Origin: an uncultured Paracoccaceae bacterium | GTDB lineage: Bacteria; Pseudomonadota; Alphaproteobacteria; Rhodobacterales; Rhodobacteraceae | Assembly (NCBI GenBank): GCA_947497065.1 | Contig: CANMEQ010000004.1 | Coordinates: forward strand, 343,670-407,669 | Reading direction: 5' to 3' | DNA: 64,000 nucleotides | Shown here: positions 44,465 through 52,784 of the stretch, in pieces | Layout of the letters: every line of letters starts with the position of its first letter | How positions within the stretch are numbered: position 1 is the first letter of the stretch | The notes under the pieces: generated by a model | The model's input: only the letters and a program-made list of their open reading frames with translations | Databases searched by the model: none | What the model was told of the DNA's origin: nothing | Translations under genes and position numbers: made by a program

Positions 44465-46156
44465 ATGAAAGGACGCGACATGCGCCATCTTTTGATCACC
44501 ACGGCACTTGCATTGCCATTTCCACTGTGGGCGCAGGACACTGCGCTCATTCTCGGGCAAGAACGGTACGAACAATTGGACCGTGTGCGCGCGGCTGATG
44601 GTGTGTTGGAGGCGAACGATCGGCTTGAAGCGTTGGGGTTTGACGTTTTGAGCCGCGCTAACGGGCGGGTTGAAGCGGTGCGCGAGTTGGCGGCGATGTT
44701 TCAGGCGCAAGCCCCAGATGCGGAGCGTTTGGTTGTTGCGCTGTCGGGGCATTTTGTGACGGATGGCACCCGCACGTGGTTGTTGACGGCGGAAGCGGAA
44801 GCACCGGATTTGTTTACGGTCGATCAGACGGCAGTATCCGTTGACAGTTTGGTGCAAGTTTTGGCGGCCAAGCAGGGCAAGGCTGTTTTGCTGTTGGGGC
44901 AAGCCGACCCCGATGATTTGGAGTTGGGCAGTGCTGCGCTCACCGCCGGTCTTGCGCCGATGAATGTGCCGCAGGGGGTGACGGTTATTCGCACCACGCC
45001 TGCCGTTGCGGCAAATACGTTATCAGGAATTTTGACCGCGCCAGAGGCGGTTATTGGCCAGCGGATTGCTGTGAATTCCGATCTCGTGGTGAAGGGATAT
45101 TTGCCTGCTGATTGGGTTTTGATGCCAGGTGAGGTTTTGCTGGATACGCCCGTGGGGCCCACTGGCCCGACGGAAGATGATCTGACGGCAGAGGCTGCAC
45201 TGTGGGATGACGCGACTGCTGCTGACACGGTTGAGGGGTATCGCTTGTATGTGGCCCGCTATCCGCAAGGCCGGTTCGTGGAGGATGCCGAGACACAGAT
45301 TGAGGCGATTTTGGCTGAGCCGAACCGTGCGGCGCGTTTGGCCGAGGAGGCATTGAATCTGGATCGTGCGGCGCGGCGCGAAATTCAATCGAACCTGACA
45401 TTGTTGAATTATAACACCCGTGGTGTTGACGGAATTTTCGGGTCAGGTTCACGTGGGGCAATCACGAATTGGCAGCAATCAAACGGGTTTCCGCAGACGT
45501 CCTATGTAAACCGCGAGCAGATCAATTTGTTGGATGCGCAAGCCGCACGCCGACGTGCCGAGATCGAGGCAGAGGAAGCGCGTGCGCAAGCGGCTGCGGA
45601 ACAACAGGACCGCACGTATTGGGCGGAAACCGGTGGGCAGGGCGATGAGCCCGGTTATCGCGCCTATCTTGCGCGCTATCCGGAGGGATTGTTTGCCAAT
45701 ATTGCGACAGCCCGATTGTCTGAAATTGAAGATCGCCGCCGCGCCCAAGCGGAAACGGCAGACCGTGCGGCATGGTCGATTGCGGATAGTGACGGAACAG
45801 TTGCGGCCTATGAAGATTATCTGGCGGCCTATCCGAATGGTGTTTTTGCAGCGCAAGCGGCTGAGAGGCTTGAAACACTGACTGCGCCACAGGTGGGTGC
45901 CGACCAGATTGAGCGTGCCCGTGCTGAGGAAGCCGGGCTGCGATTGTCTGGTGTTCGGGCGCAGCTTTTGGAGCTTCGGTTGCGTGATCTGGGGTTTGAT
46001 CCTGGTCGGTTGGATGGAGTGGTCGATGACACCACACGCCGCGCCATTACGGGATATCAGGATGAGCGCGGGCTAACGCCGACGGGGTATGTTGATCAGG
46101 CAACTGCTGTGGGGCTTATGACCGGTGCGATTGAAATTCGTATTCCCGGCCGCTGA
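44465..46156 (+). CDS. Exported caspase-like (degenerate) protein with two peptidoglycan-binding domains
   Basis: A 563-aa protein with a signal peptide (RHLLITTALALPFPLWAQD). Residues 25-190 resemble the caspase p20 fold (ALILGQERYEQLDRV, a strand ending in VVALSGHF with His96), but the usual second motif with the catalytic Cys (DACR-like) reads VLLLGQADP, so the Cys is missing. Two PG_binding_1 domains follow (about 295-350 with DGIFGSGSRGAITNWQ; about 500-555 with DGVVDDTTRRAITGYQ), with a coiled-coil at 355-385 and short YxxYLARYPEGLF repeats between them. Probably periplasmic and wall-bound. Start may instead be ATG 44480. Confidence 0.78.
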   Translation: MKGRDMRHLLITTALALPFPLWAQDTALILGQERYEQLDRVRAADGVLEANDRLEALGFDVLSRANGRVEAVRELAAMFQAQAPDAERLVVALSGHFVTDGTRTWLLTAEAEAPDLFTVDQTAVSVDSLVQVLAAKQGKAVLLLGQADPDDLELGSAALTAGLAPMNVPQGVTVIRTTPAVAANTLSGILTAPEAVIGQRIAVNSDLVVKGYLPADWVLMPGEVLLDTPVGPTGPTEDDLTAEAALWDDATAADTVEGYRLYVARYPQGRFVEDAETQIEAILAEPNRAARLAEEALNLDRAARREIQSNLTLLNYNTRGVDGIFGSGSRGAITNWQQSNGFPQTSYVNREQINLLDAQAARRRAEIEAEEARAQAAAEQQDRTYWAETGGQGDEPGYRAYLARYPEGLFANIATARLSEIEDRRRAQAETADRAAWSIADSDGTVAAYEDYLAAYPNGVFAAQAAERLETLTAPQVGADQIERARAEEAGLRLSGVRAQLLELRLRDLGFDPGRLDGVVDDTTRRAITGYQDERGLTPTGYVDQATAVGLMTGAIEIRIPGR

Positions 46157-46158
46157 TT

Positions 46159-46189
46159 GGGTCACCGCCGTTTTTGGCGGAGGCGACCC
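46159..46189. terminator. Possible hairpin terminator between convergent genes
   Basis: GGGTC-A-CCGCC / GGCGG-AGGC-GACCC with a GTTTTT loop lies between the convergent genes. There is no T-run after the stem, so this is a weak call. Confidence 0.35.
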
Positions 46190-46200
46190 GTTGCGTTCGT

Positions 46201-47415
46201 TTATTGCGGGCGAGCAGGCACGTAGCGTTCAAATACCATGCGGATGAAGCCCGTGGTGGCATCATCCAATTGGTTCACCGCCACCAAATATGTGCCGGGT
46301 TGAACGCGGACGGTCAAAAGCGAATTTAGGGTGCCGTCGGTGTCATCGTTGTAGCCAACTTGCCGGCCAAGATCGTCATACATCGTTAAAACGGGGTCGC
46401 CTTGCCCTTGGGCGATCGCTTCGACCAAGACGAGGCCGCCTTCGTAGATGTTGAACGAGTACCATTTGGCGTCACCGCTGACGCTGACATCCTCGCGCAG
46501 GCGTGTTGAGAGTTCACCCAAAGACTGGACCGGATAGGAGCCATCCAGCGGGGGGCTGGCGTCGCCGCGGGCGTAGAGATTTAAGAGCACCTCTTGCGCA
46601 TCGTATTCTTTGGCCGTGACGGTGATGGGCACGCTTTCGTCGCCGTAAAGATCAACAGCGATGCAATAGGTGCCTGCGGGCAGGGCGTCGGCCATGTCGA
46701 TACGGCTGTTGAGGCCGTCAAAGTCATCGTTCTCGGCCAACCAATTTCCCGAAGGGTCGTAGAGGGTCAGGATTGGATCGGCCTCTTCATTTTCGGCAGT
46801 AAAGGAAACGGACATCGGTTCTGCCAGTGTGAGGCTGTAGGTGCTTTGTGCGTTCCAGCTGTTGCTGACCGATTGGCCCAATGTAAGGGGGGCGGCTGTT
46901 GTGGGGTCACATTCGCCGGTGCCACCTGTGTTTTCGGGCTGAGATGCGAGGCCAGCTGTCAGCGGTTCATGATCGATGCGGCCCGCGCGGACAAAACCAG
47001 TGAGCGGTGTTCCATCAAAGCTGCGCATGGCAACGCAGTATGTGCCTGGGTTGAGGAAGGTTTCAGCACGGCTCGCAGCATCGCCGCCACCGTCATCGTC
47101 AGAGGCTACGATTTCACCAGAAGCATCGCGGACGTCGATGACTGTATCGCCACCGCCGCGCCCTTGGGCTTCGATCCGGTAATCGCCAGATTCGGAGACG
47201 GAAAACAGGCCGACGTATTCGTTTTGAAGGAGAACCAAGGCCATCTGTTCGATGTGTTCGGCTGATGTCGAAATGTCGGATGAGGCTTCGTCGCCGCCTA
47301 ACCATTGACCGTTTGCGCCGGCGCCACCGCATAGATTGGCATCTTGGGCCATGGCAGGTGCGGCAGACAGGGCGAATACACTGGTCGCGGCGGCTGCTGA
47401 AATGGATTTGATCAT
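46201..47415 (-). CDS. Secreted protein with three pre-peptidase C-terminal-like (PPC) domains
   Basis: A 404-aa secreted protein (signal MIKSISAAAATSVFALSAAPAMAQ). It contains three beta-sandwich units typical of the PPC family: about 45-145 (YRIEAQGRGGGDTVIDVRD, NPGTYCVAM), 165-265 (DPILTLYDPSGNWLAENDD, AGTYCIAVDLYG) and 285-395 (DPVLTMYDDLGRQVGYNDD, PGTYLVAVN). Asp-rich turns suggest calcium binding. No enzyme domain is attached, which is unusual as PPC units normally accompany a protease. Function unknown. Confidence 0.82.
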   Translation of the reverse strand: MIKSISAAAATSVFALSAAPAMAQDANLCGGAGANGQWLGGDEASSDISTSAEHIEQMALVLLQNEYVGLFSVSESGDYRIEAQGRGGGDTVIDVRDASGEIVASDDDGGGDAASRAETFLNPGTYCVAMRSFDGTPLTGFVRAGRIDHEPLTAGLASQPENTGGTGECDPTTAAPLTLGQSVSNSWNAQSTYSLTLAEPMSVSFTAENEEADPILTLYDPSGNWLAENDDFDGLNSRIDMADALPAGTYCIAVDLYGDESVPITVTAKEYDAQEVLLNLYARGDASPPLDGSYPVQSLGELSTRLREDVSVSGDAKWYSFNIYEGGLVLVEAIAQGQGDPVLTMYDDLGRQVGYNDDTDGTLNSLLTVRVQPGTYLVAVNQLDDATTGFIRMVFERYVPARPQ

Positions 47416-47708
47416 GGCGTTACCTTTTGCTTCTAAAATTTGTGAAAGCTTAGGCGGCGATCTGTCGGTGGGCTAGGAAAAGTTTATGCAATTGTTGTGC
47501 AGGTCAGGGATACCCGACCTCAAACTAAATGCGGGTCCAGGCAGATAAGTGGAGGCAGATACTGGGGATTGAAGCGCTTTCCGATGTCATTGTCATCGCG
47601 TCTCTAGCGGTGAGGTTGACTTAGCATGAAGGGGCAAATTTGTTTGGATTGACCACTTAACGCCCGTCAGCAGAAAAGGTTCCAAAGTTTTTGGAGAAAT
47701 CCAAAAGA
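47416..47708. other. Gap without recognised gene between the PPC-protein gene and rpmJ terminator
   Basis: About 290 bases have no credible gene. The minus-strand promoter of the PPC gene should lie here. A stem AGGTC-A-GGG-ATA-CCC-GACCT occurs near 47503-47523 and could be a regulatory or small RNA structure, with no T-tail. Nothing else is recognised. Confidence 0.4.
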
Positions 47709-47742
47709 AAAAGCCGCGTCCCGATTTCTCGGGCGCGGCTTT
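47709..47742 (-). terminator. Terminator of rpmJ
   Basis: Stem AAAGCCGCG-T-CCCGA / TCGGG-C-GCGGCTTT with a T-rich tail on the minus strand, 20 bp past the rpmJ stop. Confidence 0.85.
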
Positions 47743-47762
47743 CACATAACGTGTCGCGGTTA

Positions 47763-47888
47763 TTAGCCCTGACGGGCTTTGAACCGGCGCTGAGTCTTGT
47801 TGATAACGTAGACTCGACCCTTACGGCGCACGACGCGGCAATCGCGGTGGCGCTGCTTGAGCGAGCGGAGGGAGTTGCGAACTTTCAT
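47763..47888 (-). CDS. rpmJ: 50S ribosomal protein L36
   Basis: A 41-codon gene read on the minus strand from ATG 47888: [18 protein letters not shown] followed by [23 protein letters not shown]. This is the long, 41-residue L36 form found in alphaproteobacteria (one zinc Cys retained, so the zinc-free C- type). AAGGA lies 7 nt upstream. It lies 77 bp downstream of tRNA-Val on the same strand and may share its transcript. Confidence 0.97.
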   Translation of the reverse strand: MKVRNSLRSLKQRHRDCRVVRRKGRVYVINKTQRRFKARQG

Positions 47889-47964
47889 GGTTCTATCCTT
47901 TTCTCGCGGCGCGGCGATTGCGCCTTTGTTGCTGTCGTACGCTGCAAGCAGCGCGGTGAATTCA

Positions 47965-48039
47965 TGGTGGACGATACTGGGATTGAACCAGTGACCCCTT
48001 CGATGTCAACGAAGTGCTCTACCGCTGAGCTAATCGTCC
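47965..48039 (-). tRNA. tRNA-Val (anticodon GAC)
   Basis: A full cloverleaf can be drawn on the minus strand, 75 nt with encoded CCA. The acceptor stem is GGACGAT / ATCGTCC, the D-arm starts with AGCTCAGCGG, the anticodon arm is CTTCG-TTGACAT-CGAAG with GAC, and the T-arm contains GGTTCAATCC. GAC reads GUC/GUU valine codons. Confidence 0.96.
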
Positions 48040-48104
48040 GGCCCCGTTGTTTGCTGGCGTCCTATAAACGAATAGGACGCGCAAGCGCGCGTCAGGTGTC
48101 GCGG

Positions 48105-48133
48105 TCTATATAAAGAGTCGGCAGGGGGATCAA
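48105..48133 (-). promoter_or_regulatory. Predicted promoter of tRNA-Val (and possibly rpmJ)
   Basis: On the minus strand TTGATC (48128-48133), a 17-nt spacer and TATAGA (48105-48110), about 65 nt before the tRNA 5' end. A GACGCGC / GCGCGTC hairpin (48076-48093) sits in the leader. Confidence 0.55.
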
Positions 48134-48188
48134 GGGCTTTTGGAAAAAGAGTAAAGTGGGCTATATTAATCACCGGAGGGTGGATCGA

Positions 48189-49061
48189 ATGACCGCATCA
48201 GAAAACATTGCCTACTTGCTGCGACGGCCGCAAATACGCACGACGAGCGTTGTTTTCGCATCGCCGCATTCGGGGCGCATTTATATGCCGGCATTTTTGC
48301 GCAATGTTGTTTTGGACCATCATGAAATCCGGTCATCTGAGGATGCATTTGTTGATGATCTGTTCAGTACCGCCATAAATCATGGGGCGCCGCTGCTTAC
48401 GGCGCAGTCGCCGCGCGCCTATGTTGATTTGAATCGTGGGCCGGATGAATTGGATCCGGCGGTTATCGAAGAGGTGCGGCGGGTTGGTCATAACCCGCGG
48501 ATTTCGAGCGGCTTGGGTGTAATTCCGCGTGTCGTTTCTAACGGGCGGGCGATCTATAGTGGCAAGCTGTCCTTGTCAGAGGCCCACACGCGGATTGCGG
48601 AAGTGTGGCGTCCATATCACGATACGTTGCAAATGGTTTTGGATGAGGCGCACCGCACGTTCGGCGAAGCGATTTTGATTGATTGCCATTCTATGCCTCA
48701 TGAGGCGTTAGAAAATGTGGGCCCACCAGGTGCCGCGCGCCCCGATGTGGTTTTGGGCGACCGGTTTGGGGCGGCGGCTGCGTCATCGGTTGTAGAATTG
48801 GTTGAAGCGGCCTTTGCCGGTGCTGGATTTAAAGTGGCGCGCAATATGCCGTTTGCGGGTGCATATATTTGCCAGCATTACGGACGGCCCGCCCGCCGGT
48901 ATCATGCGCTACAGATTGAGATTAATCGATCCATCTATATGGATGAGAAAACGATCCAGCCAAATTCAAACTATGCCGCGTTCAAAGATGTGCTGGATGG
49001 GATCATTGCAGAGCTGGCCGATATTGGCCGCAACGGCGACCAGAAGGTTGCGGCGGAATAG
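48189..49061 (+). CDS. N-formylglutamate amidohydrolase family protein
   Basis: A 290-aa member of the FGase family. The metal/catalytic region has VVFASPHSGRIY, RAYVDLNRGPDELD, ILIDCHSMPHEA, and ALQIEINRSIYMDE near the C-terminus. These enzymes hydrolyse N-formylglutamate (HutG route of histidine breakdown) but relatives act on other N-formyl compounds; no hut genes are nearby, so the physiological substrate is open. ATG 48189 has GGAGGG upstream; the TM-less start at 48156 is not needed. Confidence 0.88.
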   Translation: MTASENIAYLLRRPQIRTTSVVFASPHSGRIYMPAFLRNVVLDHHEIRSSEDAFVDDLFSTAINHGAPLLTAQSPRAYVDLNRGPDELDPAVIEEVRRVGHNPRISSGLGVIPRVVSNGRAIYSGKLSLSEAHTRIAEVWRPYHDTLQMVLDEAHRTFGEAILIDCHSMPHEALENVGPPGAARPDVVLGDRFGAAAASSVVELVEAAFAGAGFKVARNMPFAGAYICQHYGRPARRYHALQIEINRSIYMDEKTIQPNSNYAAFKDVLDGIIAELADIGRNGDQKVAAE

Positions 49062-49064
49062 GCG

Positions 49065-50318
49065 TTATCGCAGCGCGCGCCCTTTAACGATGGCGTCTTT
49101 GCCGAACTTTTTGCGAATCTCGTCTGTTGCGCGCTCTGCCTCTGCCCGTTTGTTTGCGTTTGGGTCCAGCAAGTCGCCTTCGCGATCAGCATCGCTGGCG
49201 GGGACCAGATCTGAAATGCCGACACCTAGTAATCTATAGGGGCCTTGATTACCGACTTGGTCAAACAGCGCGCGTGCCGTGCGGTAAATCGTGTCGGCCA
49301 ATTGGGTGGGTTGATGGAGGCTTTGACGTTTTGACAGCAGTTTATGATTGGACCGTTTCAGCTTTAACGTGACGACGCGGCCGGCCTTGTCCTTTGCTTT
49401 CGCTCGACCTGAGACTTTTTCGGCCATGCGCCAGATGTGACCGTCCAGCAGGTCGGCGTCATCCGTGTTTTCGTTGAACGTCGTCTCGTTCGAGAGACCT
49501 TTTGCGGGCGTGTGGGCTGACACTTGCCGTGCATCTTCGCCGCGCGCGAGGGCGTAGAGCCGTTCGCCCATGCTGCCAAAACGGTCGTGAAGGTCACGAC
49601 GATCCCAACGCAAAAGATCGTCAAAGGTGCGAATCCCTGCGTTGGCGAGTGATTGCTGCGCGACGGGGCCGATGCCCCAGATCAATTTGACGGGTCGGGG
49701 GCGCAGAAACGCGGTTGTTTCAGCGGCGCCGATCACTGAAAATCCGCGCGGCTTATCCAAATCGGAGGCGACTTTGGCGAGGAATTTGTTGTGGCTTAGG
49801 CCGATGGAGCCTGTGATGCCAATTTCATCCTGCATGCGTTTAGTGAGGCGCGCCAACATCACCGCAGGCGGCGCGCCGTGCAATTTTGTCGTGCCTGTGA
49901 GATCCATGAAGGCTTCGTCCAGGGAGAGGGGTTCGACTGTGGGGGTGAGCTCGTCCATCAAGGCGCGTACTTGGCGGGAGACTTCGACGTATCTGTCCAT
50001 TCGGCCTTTGACGATGATCGCCTCTGGGCACAGTTTTAAGGCCTGAAACATTGGCATCGCAGAGCGCACGCCCTTGATACGGGCGATGTAGCAACAGGTG
50101 GATACGACCCCACGGCGCCCGCCGCCGATGATAACGGGCTTACCGTCGAGGTCAGGATTGTCGCGTTTTTCGACGCTGGCATAAAAGGCGTCGCAATCCA
50201 TATGAGCGATTGTCAGGTCGAACAGTTCAGGGTGCGCGGTCACACGGGGGCTGCGACACGCGGGGCACCGCGTGCTGTCCTCAAACGTGTGCAAACAGGC
50301 GCGGCAAAGGGCAGGCAT
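49065..50318 (-). CDS. dinB: DNA polymerase IV (Y-family) with N-terminal zinc ribbon
   Basis: A 417-aa translesion polymerase. The N-terminal extension (residues 1-35) has CRAC and CPAC pairs, a likely zinc ribbon. The catalytic palm follows: AHMDCDAFYASVE (first Asp), GRRGVVSTCCYIARIKGV, and SLDEAFMDLT (Asp-Glu). A little-finger domain and thumb complete the protein. There is no obvious beta-clamp motif at the extreme C-terminus. Pol IV extends past damage with low fidelity. Tail-to-tail with the FGase gene, with 3 bp between stops. Confidence 0.93.
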   Translation of the reverse strand: MPALCRACLHTFEDSTRCPACRSPRVTAHPELFDLTIAHMDCDAFYASVEKRDNPDLDGKPVIIGGGRRGVVSTCCYIARIKGVRSAMPMFQALKLCPEAIIVKGRMDRYVEVSRQVRALMDELTPTVEPLSLDEAFMDLTGTTKLHGAPPAVMLARLTKRMQDEIGITGSIGLSHNKFLAKVASDLDKPRGFSVIGAAETTAFLRPRPVKLIWGIGPVAQQSLANAGIRTFDDLLRWDRRDLHDRFGSMGERLYALARGEDARQVSAHTPAKGLSNETTFNENTDDADLLDGHIWRMAEKVSGRAKAKDKAGRVVTLKLKRSNHKLLSKRQSLHQPTQLADTIYRTARALFDQVGNQGPYRLLGVGISDLVPASDADREGDLLDPNANKRAEAERATDEIRKKFGKDAIVKGRALR

Positions 50319-50407
50319 GGGGTTTCATACGCGCGTGGCTGGGGCGGTTGCAAGTGTATGGGCGTGTCAGGTGACATTCTGCTGTCAGGGGCGATAGAGT
50401 GGATTTC

Positions 50408-50833
50408 ATGACAAAAGCGTTTCATGGGGCGAAGGCGGCAGTATTCATCGGCGAGCAGATTTTGCTGTACCGAAGGGACGCGCACGTTCGGTGGGGGAAT
50501 ATGTGGGATATGCCCGGAGGTGGGCGTGAAGGCGATGAAACACCCAAGGCGTGTTTGGCGCGAGAGGTGTTTGAAGAGTTCGGTTTGGATATCGCCGATG
50601 CTGTTGAATTATGGGCGCAGGCGTTTCCCGCGATGGCTGATGAAGGCCAGGTTGGGTGGTTTTTCGTGGTTCAATTTCCGGGGGAAACTGAATTGCAAAT
50701 TCGGTTTGGGGACGAAGGCCAAGACTGGCGTTTGTTTTCGATAAAGGATGCAATCGCGTTGCCGGATCTGATTGCCCCCCTGCGCGACCGCTTGAACCAG
50801 TGGTTGCGACAGAGGGGACACGGTGGGGGCTAA
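50408..50833 (+). CDS. NUDIX hydrolase
   Basis: A 141-aa NUDIX protein. The NUDIX box lies at residues about 37-59, with the Gly, REVFEEFG and Glu positions of the consensus all present. Substrate not decidable; similar small proteins hydrolyse nucleoside diphosphate derivatives. ATG 50408 is used; GTG 50399 is an alternative start. It reads on the opposite strand to dinB with 89 bp between starts. Confidence 0.9.
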   Translation: MTKAFHGAKAAVFIGEQILLYRRDAHVRWGNMWDMPGGGREGDETPKACLAREVFEEFGLDIADAVELWAQAFPAMADEGQVGWFFVVQFPGETELQIRFGDEGQDWRLFSIKDAIALPDLIAPLRDRLNQWLRQRGHGGG

Positions 50834-50922
50834 ATTCAACCGTTTGGGGTGTTGGTCTTCAATTCCCGCGCCATTCAGGTCAAACTGGCACCAATTGTAG
50901 AACCATTTTTGTGGGAGGCGTC

Positions 50923-51816
50923 ATGAGCATCGAAGAACTGATTGGCAATTTGGTTGGGGGCAATATCGTCCTGATTATTTTGGCCGCGTTTATTATTATT
51001 TGTATTTTTATGGGTGTGCGGATTGTTCCGCAGTCTGAGAAATACGTTGTTGAACGGTTCGGCCGTTTGCGGGCGGTGCTTGGGCCTGGGATTAACTTCA
51101 TCATCCCGTTTCTGGATCGTGTGGCCCATAAGATTTCAATCCTTGAGCGCCAACTGCCTGTTATGGGCCAAGATGCGATTACGTCGGACAACGTGTTGGT
51201 GCAGGTCGAAACCTCTGTGTTTTACCGGATCATTGAACCTGAAAAGACAGTCTACCGCATTCGGGATGTTGATGGCGCGATTTCAACCACTGTTGCGGGT
51301 ATCGTCCGATCTGAGATTGGTAAGATGGAGCTGGATCAGGTGCAGGCGAACCGCACCGGTTTGATTTTGGCTATTCAAGACCAGTTGGCCGCGCAGGTAG
51401 ATGACTGGGGGATCGAGGTAACACGTGCCGAGATTTTGGATGTGAATCTCGATGCAGCGACGCGATCCGCGATGTTGCAGCAGTTGAACGCCGAACGGGC
51501 CCGTCGCGCCCAAGTGACTGAGGCTGAAGGCCAAAAACGTGCGGTTGAATTGCAGTCGGATGCTGAGCTTTATGCAGCAGAGCAAGCCGCGAAAGCGCGC
51601 CGCGTTTCCGCTGACGCTGAGGCATATGCCACGCAAGTTGTTGCGGTCGCCATTGCCGAAAACGGTTTGGAAGCGGCGCAATATCAAGTGGCGTTGAAGC
51701 AGGTTGAATCGATCACCGCGTTGGGCGCATCGGCGGGCAGCAATACGATTGTTGTTCCGGCCAATGCTCTTGAAGCGTTGGGGGATGCATTCAAGATGTT
51801 GAAAGGGCGCGGATGA
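50923..51816 (+). CDS. SPFH/Band 7 (stomatin-like) membrane protein
   Basis: A 297-aa protein with one N-terminal transmembrane helix (NIVLIILAAFIIICIFMGV) and a Band 7 domain (about 30-190: VPQSEKYVVERFGR, GPGINFIIPFLD, VQVETSVFYRI), then a coiled-coil. QmcA/PHB-type proteins form large membrane microdomain scaffolds and regulate membrane proteases. GGGAGG precedes ATG 50923. The stop overlaps the next gene's start (GGATGATGG), the usual pairing with NfeD. Confidence 0.94.
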   Translation: MSIEELIGNLVGGNIVLIILAAFIIICIFMGVRIVPQSEKYVVERFGRLRAVLGPGINFIIPFLDRVAHKISILERQLPVMGQDAITSDNVLVQVETSVFYRIIEPEKTVYRIRDVDGAISTTVAGIVRSEIGKMELDQVQANRTGLILAIQDQLAAQVDDWGIEVTRAEILDVNLDAATRSAMLQQLNAERARRAQVTEAEGQKRAVELQSDAELYAAEQAAKARRVSADAEAYATQVVAVAIAENGLEAAQYQVALKQVESITALGASAGSNTIVVPANALEALGDAFKMLKGRG

Positions 51817-52091
51817 TGGCGTGGTACAATGAATGGTGGATCTGGATGGCGGCTGGCTTGGTGCTTGGGATCGCTGAAGTGTTGATCCCCGCCTGGATTT
51901 TCTTGGGCTTCGCCTTGGGAGCCTTTGCGATGGGCGTGATGATTGCTGTTGGTATCGGAACAGGCTTGTCGCTGGCGTGGGCTATGGTGGTTTTCGCGAT
52001 ATTCTCGTTGGTTGCCTATATCGCGCTACGCCAAGTGTTTGGCATTCGTCGGGGTCAGGTCAAAGTTTGGGATCGCGACATAAACGACTAA
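51813..52091 (+). CDS. NfeD-like short membrane protein
   Basis: A 92-aa short NfeD protein with two or three transmembrane helices (WWIWMAAGLVLGIAEVL, FLGFALGAFAMGVMIAV, AWAMVVFAIFSLVAYIAL). Short NfeDs are translated with the SPFH partner and are thought to help assemble it. The SPFH stop overlaps this start. A terminator follows at once. Confidence 0.92.
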   Translation: MMAWYNEWWIWMAAGLVLGIAEVLIPAWIFLGFALGAFAMGVMIAVGIGTGLSLAWAMVVFAIFSLVAYIALRQVFGIRRGQVKVWDRDIND

Positions 52092-52094
52092 AAA

Positions 52095-52124
52095 GAAAGG
52101 CCCCGCCGAGGCGGGGCCAGTTTG
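52095..52124 (+). terminator. Terminator after the SPFH-NfeD operon
   Basis: GGCCCCGC-N4-GCGGGGCC stem (52099-52118) followed by AGTTTGG; T-tail modest. Confidence 0.7.
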
Positions 52125-52188
52125 GTCTTGTCACGAGGAATATCGTCCGAGGGACAGTTCGGACAGAGGCAGTGACAGACGTTCTGTG

Positions 52189-52401
52189 TTAGCGGATGGA
52201 CAGAAGCCCACCTTCGCGAGATGCCATTTGCTGAGCCTGCTGAGTAAGGCCGCGGCGCACCACGCTTTCTTCCATCATCAACGAGCCAGGCACGGAGACG
52301 GGGTAGCGGTAGGTGCGACCTTTGCGGTCAATATCGACGCGGGCTTCGTAGGCGCCGGTTACGGGGTTGTAGCGAATATTTCCAAGCTCAATACCAGACA
52401 T
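52189..52401 (-). CDS. Small protein of unknown function (tandem paralogue A)
   Basis: A 70-aa protein from ATG 52401: ELGNIRYNPVTGAYEARVDI, RTYRYPVSVPGSL, and SVVRRGLTQQAQQMASR. The pattern (an N-terminal hairpin with NIRYNP, a YPVSVPG strand, a C-terminal helix) recurs in the gene just upstream on the same strand. GGAGG lies just before the ATG. No family recognised; it looks like a small Rhodobacteraceae-type protein encoded near pyrF. Reading frame, ribosome site and paralogue all support coding. Confidence 0.7.
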   Translation of the reverse strand: MSGIELGNIRYNPVTGAYEARVDIDRKGRTYRYPVSVPGSLMMEESVVRRGLTQQAQQMASREGGLLSIR

Positions 52402-52423
52402 AGTGGGCCTCCGTTCAATTGGG

Positions 52424-52600
52424 TTAGCGTGTGCGTTGGCGAACTGCTTGGGCGAGCAGAGCGCGTTTGACGTGCGCAGGATCCAAGGAGGCGGGACCGT
52501 CGACGCGGCAGTTAAATTCCAGCGGTCCACCGTGGGTTGGCAGCACAACTGCAGCTTCAAAACCGCGGCCTGTGTATCGGATGTCATTTAACTGGATCAT
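52424..52600 (-). CDS. Small protein of unknown function (tandem paralogue B)
   Basis: A 58-codon gene on the minus strand, ATG 52600, stop at 52424. Its protein (MIQLNDIRYTGRGFEAAVV, EFNCRVDGPASL, HVKRALLAQAVRQRTR) aligns end to end with the 70-aa protein 22 bp downstream: IQLNDIRY/IELGNIRY, FEAAV/YEARV, VKRALLAQA/VRRGLTQQA. AAGGGG lies 7-8 nt upstream of the ATG. Because of its small size it is easily missed, but similarity to its neighbour argues for a real gene. Confidence 0.72.
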   Translation of the reverse strand: MIQLNDIRYTGRGFEAAVVLPTHGGPLEFNCRVDGPASLDPAHVKRALLAQAVRQRTR

Positions 52601-52784
52601 GGTAATCCCCTTGGTTCATTTGGTGACGTCGTTTGTCATCTACACAACATCTGGGGATTATTTTGGTTCCATAAAAGGGGGAGCGTAAACGCACGTTTCC
52701 CCCCGATTTCGTGAGCTGAAATCGAAATTCTGAAATATTAGCTTTTCAAGTATTTGATTTATTTGTATTTTTATCGACTATTTA

